Positions 55,235 to 59,115 of a stretch of 59,115 bases of DNA are shown here, piece by piece. Each line of letters begins with the position of its first letter. Position 1 is the first letter of the stretch. Under the pieces are notes generated by a model that did not search any database, was not told the DNA's origin, and saw only the letters and a program-made list of their open reading frames with translations. Source of the DNA: Blastocladiella britannica (lineage: Eukaryota; Blastocladiomycota; Blastocladiomycetes; Blastocladiales; Blastocladiaceae); contig MU624557.1 in the NCBI GenBank assembly GCA_025349905.2, positions 1-59,115 of the forward strand. The letters run 5' to 3'. A program made the translations under genes and the position numbers.

Positions 55235-56566
55235 TTACATCTTGTCCAGCAACTCGGCATAGCCCGACCGGAGCTCCTCAGGGAGGGACATCAGCAAGCA
55301 GGCGGCAGTCGGGTTCGTGGCTACCTTGGCCGCAAGGACAAGCACCAGTTCGCGCGTCAAGGTCCCACCAGCCCACTTGTGTGCGTCCTCAATGTACGTG
55401 TCGGCAGGGATACTCGAGCTATTGCCATCGTGTAATATATCGGCGAGAGCTTTTAACAGAGCGCCGTCCCCAGGCTCGTGGTGGGCGCTTGTGGGCTGTG
55501 CCTCCATCCGTTGAAAAGGGATTGCCCTCTTCTTTGTTGATCGACTCTCTGCCTTGACGGCGGAATCCGAGTCGTCCAACGCAGTGCCATCCCGATCCAA
55601 GGTGCCCGTTTCCTGAACAAGATGCTCGGTATGCTCGCCAGTTGCCAACTTTTGATGCCAGAGAGCGTGCGCCAGGTCAAAGTAAGGGAACGGGTGCTCT
55701 GCCAGGGCTATCGACCTGTCGGACTGGTAAAAATATAAAACCACGCGTGAGTGCGGTCCAAGGCGCCAAGTAAAATAAAGGCAGTGCACGGCTTGGCTTG
55801 CTTCCACATCTCTTTGCTTGCCAGCACCTGCTTGAGCTGCTCGTTCCAGCCCCAACCGCTCTTGCTGCAGGCACGCATGGCCACCCAATAGTAGTTACGA
55901 ACCTGTCGGGATAGACATGAGAGATTGTAGTTTGCAATGGCTCCACTCCTCCATCCAGGGACTGGAGGCAACTAAAAAAAAAAAAACGAACCACAGTCAA
56001 GCGATCCTTGACGTTCTTGTACTGAAATATAGCGGTGTCGAAATGCTCGTTGAGGGCACTGGCAATCAAAGTCACTTGCGTCTTTTTGAGTGTGCCACCA
56101 TCGCTGGCACTGGCCTGAAGTTCGAGCGCCTTATCGAGAGCAAAAAGGGTCTGATTGTCGGTCCAGTGGTGTCGACGTCTGGAACGCAATCCATGCTCTG
56201 ACCCTGATGAGCCAGCAGAGTCAGAGTCTCGGTTGGACAGAGCCAGATCATCACATCACTGTGGTCAACATGATCGCCCAAACGTGGTGACAAGGCTGGC
56301 GGCGGAGCAATCAAGAGCGGATCAGAAGGTGGCGGCACCAGCTTTGATGGCAGTGAGTGTGTCGACGACGCGTTCGAGCTCTCAGTGCTGGCAGCCGCAG
56401 ACTGGGGAGCTTTTTTTTTGCGGCTGCGTGCAGTGGGCGTAGGGTGTGGCGAGCCAGGCGCAGTGTGGTCAGGTGCGCTGGTGCCGGAGTCCGTGGTGGG
56501 ACCAGACGTGATCAGTGCAGTGCCACTGTTCGAGGGTTTTTTTAGCCATGGATATGGTTGGGTCAA
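55235..56566 (-). CDS. Myb/SANT-like protein, second ORF of the Harbinger element
   Basis: Exons 56566-56239, 56203-55992, 55902-55790 and 55715-55235, joined by introns of 35, 89 and 74 nt, stay open throughout. The Myb/SANT-like domain is RRRHHWTDNQTLFALDKALE, then ALNEHFDTAIFQYKNVKDRL, VRNYYWVAMRACSKSGWGWN and LASKEMWKQAKP, the pattern of Myb_DNA-bind_3 proteins. The C-terminus is helical and acidic (FPYFDLAHALWHQK, LTRELVLVLAAKVATNP). The N-terminus is Ser/Pro/Thr-rich with a basic RSRKKK patch. No in-frame ATG begins the first exon: an ATG at 56549 lies one frame off across a 7-A run, so the start is unresolved or lost. Partner proteins of this kind bind element ends and import the nuclease. 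Its short introns match the host style. Confidence 0.7.
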
Positions 56567-56569
56567 GGG

Positions 56570-57595
56570 GGTCCGCGATGGCAGAGTCCTGGCAGTTGAA
56601 AGAAACTCTCACTTTTCAGGCACCACAAAATTCCGCTGGCAATACTTACACTGGCGGTTGGACTGGAAAACTCCGACGTTCCTGTTTGGTTGACCACATT
56701 GCACTGCAGTTTAAACTTTACACTGGCGGATATTTTTACATTACTTTTTCACTTATGCCAGGCAACCAACGAGACACTAACTGATCTCACTGTCAGTAGA
56801 CAGGCAATGGTAATTGTCACACATGGCCTCATTAAATACATTGATTGCATTTAAGAAAGAAAGATGGCCTGTTCCCTTGGTACTCTCCCCTTTCAGATTC
56901 TTGAGCATAGCCAGCAGCATTGTCAGGACATTCTCGTGTTTATCCGTGTTTGATACAGCAGTGGTTGCATCCTGGACTTTTCAGCAGATTACCTTGTCAT
57001 AAGTAACAGAGGTCTGAGAGGTTCCCTCCAGCATGGACCAGCATGTCCAGAGTGTAATTCTCAGCACAGCAAGTCTCAAGAAATCATTCAGTCACAGCAT
57101 TGATATTGGCCTCCAGGTTGCTGATCCATTTGTCCAGGTCAACCAACATTGCACCTGGAGAGTTGATTGCTTGAAGTGTCACTAGCCTCTGTCCTGCTAA
57201 AGTTAATTGGATAAAATGTATTGGCGCGTTCATTGCCAGGCTGTGCCACTACTCCACAAGAGGGCACAGCAAAGTTGACACATTTCTGGAGTGGACCTTG
57301 GTGGGGAATTCTTCGCATAATTTCCTTTGATTTGAAGTTAAGTTGGCTAAACAGTGCTCCCACCCCTTGTGGTGTGGCATTGGGCGAGGATTTTGACAAC
57401 AACAATGGCCATAACTTTTTTTTTGCCCCCAAAAAAAATATTAGGACCATTGTCAGGAGGACTCACTCCATGTGGGCAGGCAGTGGGGCTGTTTGCAACA
57501 TCAGCTTGAATTAGCACTACATTATGGATGGTTTTGCCCAGTGTGCAATGGTTAAGAGTGGGCTATACACTGTCGAACTCTGTTGAGAAAATACC
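56570..57595. other. Region right of the Harbinger element, no gene seen
   Basis: AT-rich with short open frames. I could not find the element's right terminal inverted repeat here. Confidence 0.4.
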
Positions 57596-57604
57596 TGGTA
57601 ATTG

Positions 57605-57845
57605 TGATGATCATGGCGTCACATGTGGAACGTGGTGGAACGTTGGCCATGGTCACCTGACCATCGAAGGCAATGGAAGAGGGGGACCATGGCGGGTATA
57701 AAAGGGACACTCGTGACCAATGCCGCGTCCTGGGCTCTGTGTCGCGAGTCATTTACATTGACTAGAATACAAGTTGTATTAAACCAGAAACCTCTTAGTC
57801 TTTCCCACCAACCCAGATCGCAGTGCCTCTCTGAACAGCGAACGT
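57605..57845. repeat. LTR-like direct repeat, copy A
   Basis: Aligns with about 58860-59105 in the same orientation. Shared landmarks in order: GATCATGGC.TCACATG, a TATA-like GTATAAAAGGG, TCCTGGGCTCTGTGTC (16 identical bases), and GCAGTGCCTCTC near the end. TATA plus a following conserved block is what the U3-R part of an LTR looks like. Confidence 0.6.
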
Positions 57846-57849
57846 CACA

Positions 57850-58225
57850 GTAATTGTTGCTTTCACAATGGCAATTGCTGTACTGAACACCATGCTGACA
57901 CAAACAGGGGCAAAAAATATCTCATGATTGACCCTCCATTCCTCGCATTGGTGCATAGGGGTTGTTTTTTGGAACTGCTACTGGTCAGAGCTGCTCTCAC
58001 CTCAGGCAACTGGGCACCAGAGCTTTACTCCCAGAACAATTTTGTTAGATCTCCCTCCAATCAGGGTGCAGTGTGGCAGAGGTCAAGAAGATGAAGAGCA
58101 TAAGCCTGCTTGTTCATAACATAATAATGGCAGACATGTCGAGTGAATTCATATTGATATGGGACGGGTCATCGTTGGAAAATAACGAATCGTTCCAAAG
58201 CTGCAAGCACCAGGAAAAGGTAAAA
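57850..58225. other. Spacer between LTR-like copy A and the tRNA gene
   Basis: Short open frames only; no gag or pol motif recognised. Confidence 0.4.
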
Positions 58226-58230
58226 GATAC

Positions 58231-58302
58231 TAGCGTCTGTAGGTTTCGATCCTACGACCTCAGGGTTATGAGCCCTGCGCGCTTCCTCTGCGCCAAGACG
58301 CT
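58231..58302 (-). tRNA. Initiator tRNA-Met (CAU)
   Basis: 72 nt on the minus strand fold as a canonical tRNA. The acceptor starts AGCGTCT and pairs with AGACGCT plus a 3' A. The D-arm is GGCGCAGAGGAAGCGCGC-like, the anticodon stem is GGG-CTCATAA-CCC, and the T-arm GTAGG-ATCGAAA-CCTAC. Three features mark it as the initiator: the A1:U72 end pair, three G:C pairs next to the anticodon loop, and AUCGAAA in place of TΨC in the T-loop. A Pol III terminator (TTTT) follows 5 bases after the 3' end on the transcribed strand. It looks intact despite lying in a transposon-rich area. Confidence 0.93.
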
Positions 58303-58309
58303 TTATGCT

Positions 58310-58855
58310 GTCTTTTGTTTAGCTTGTTTCTTGGCTTGTGCTGCCTAATGGAAGACTAACTGTGATGGGCTCTGCCCAGAGAACCTTTGATTTTCATACA
58401 AACTATAAATCCTATACTTCTTGTGCGATCACTTCACATGGACACTGGCCAAGCTTGTGTCAACCTTGGCTTCCTGGCTGTTGCACAACCTTTGATCTGG
58501 CTGTCAGCCATCCACTCCAAGGCACTGCCCACTACACTGATGGTCCTCAGCTTGTGGGCGCAATTTTCCACAAGGCGGCATCCATGGTTGTGGCCATCAT
58601 TTTCCAACCATGTGTTGCATCAAGGTATGCCTCCCTGTAATTGAACCACCAGGTGTATGCTATTGCTTTTGGTGGACTGGACCTAAGCTGTGATGCTCAA
58701 GACTATTACTGTACTGTTTTGCTGCTTTTGGTGATTGATATTATGCTCAAAGAACCGAATCTGGAAGTGGACAGAAATGTGCTGTTGTGGTGGTGCTCAA
58801 ATATCTTAGTGTTATGGGATGGGGAGGATCAAGGTGGGGATGTTTTGGGATGGAG
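58310..58855. other. Spacer between the tRNA gene and LTR-like copy B
   Basis: Short open frames without recognisable motifs. Confidence 0.4.
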
Positions 58856-58859
58856 ATTG

Positions 58860-59105
58860 TGTCGATCATGGCATCACATGGGATGGAGCTGTGTGGAATG
58901 TGTGGGGAGGTCATGTGATTGGTGTGGCACTGTGGAAGGCCATTGAACCGTGTGGGCTGCCAGTATGGGCTGGCATAATAAAAGGGGTACTTGCAACCAG
59001 GGCCATGTCCTGGGCTCTGTGTCACAAGTCACTTGCTGATCAAACTATACTGTTTTCTATCCATCTTGACTCCTTTCAGGCAGCAGTGCCTCTCCAACCT
59101 GCCCA
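58860..59105. repeat. LTR-like direct repeat, copy B
   Basis: Direct-orientation partner of 57605-57845, with TAATAAAAGGGG in place of the TATA word and the same TCCTGGGCTCTGTGTC block. It reaches to within about 10 bases of the window end and may continue. Confidence 0.6.
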
Positions 59106-59115
59106 GGCATGACAG

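Overview
The window is nuclear DNA of a flagellated (zoosporic) fungus. Genes carry short GT-AG introns (mostly 50-75 nt, some 28-37 nt), and several encode typical fungal mitochondrial, sphingolipid, exocytosis and cell-wall proteins. Two genes encode motile-cilium proteins: CCDC96/CFAP184, and a probable CFAP99. A chitin deacetylase with five CBM18 modules and an intronless protein rich in repeated LEWWW-type motifs fit an early-diverging lineage. Blastocladiomycota is my best guess from general resemblance; the sequence does not prove it.

Bases 1-44,000 are compact, GC-rich and gene-dense. In order: an ABCC-type transporter running off the left edge; an RBR E3 ligase; two broken DNA transposons (hAT and a Tc1/IS630-like DDE element); a secreted Lys/Ala/Gly-rich protein; an enoyl thioester reductase; an intronless repeat protein; prolyl oligopeptidase; HscB/Jac1; LCB2; probable CFAP99; a 1,042-residue membrane protein; a histidine phosphatase; an unknown acidic protein; bL17m; a chitin deacetylase; branched-chain 2-oxoacid dehydrogenase E2; exocyst Sec10; a CLIP-170-like CAP-Gly protein; APC11; CCDC96/CFAP184; and an endosulfine. 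I rebuilt exon structures by eye, and reading phase closes in every model given with exons. Mitochondrial functions recur (Fe-S chaperone, E2, mitoribosome, 2-enoyl reductase), but no operon-like functional grouping is evident.

From about 44,000 to the right end the sequence changes: lower GC, no convincing host protein gene, and many repeats. It holds a pair of diverged inverted repeats of about 0.4 kb, three clusters of short CAATTG-centred palindromic repeats that drift to AAATTT, a PIF/Harbinger element with a broken nuclease gene and a nearly open Myb/SANT-like partner gene, a pair of LTR-like direct repeats, and one intact initiator tRNA-Met gene. This part is best read as a transposon-rich island.

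The observations most worth checking are: loss of the Walker A lysine in both nucleotide-binding domains of the ABCC protein; a near-perfect 24-bp direct repeat of the reductase 3' end flanking the intronless repeat gene, which suggests a gene insertion; a possible 28-nt intron; the 43-bp divergent spacer between APC11 and CFAP184; an in-frame mitochondrial-presequence-like extension of prolyl oligopeptidase; and the palindromic repeat clusters.
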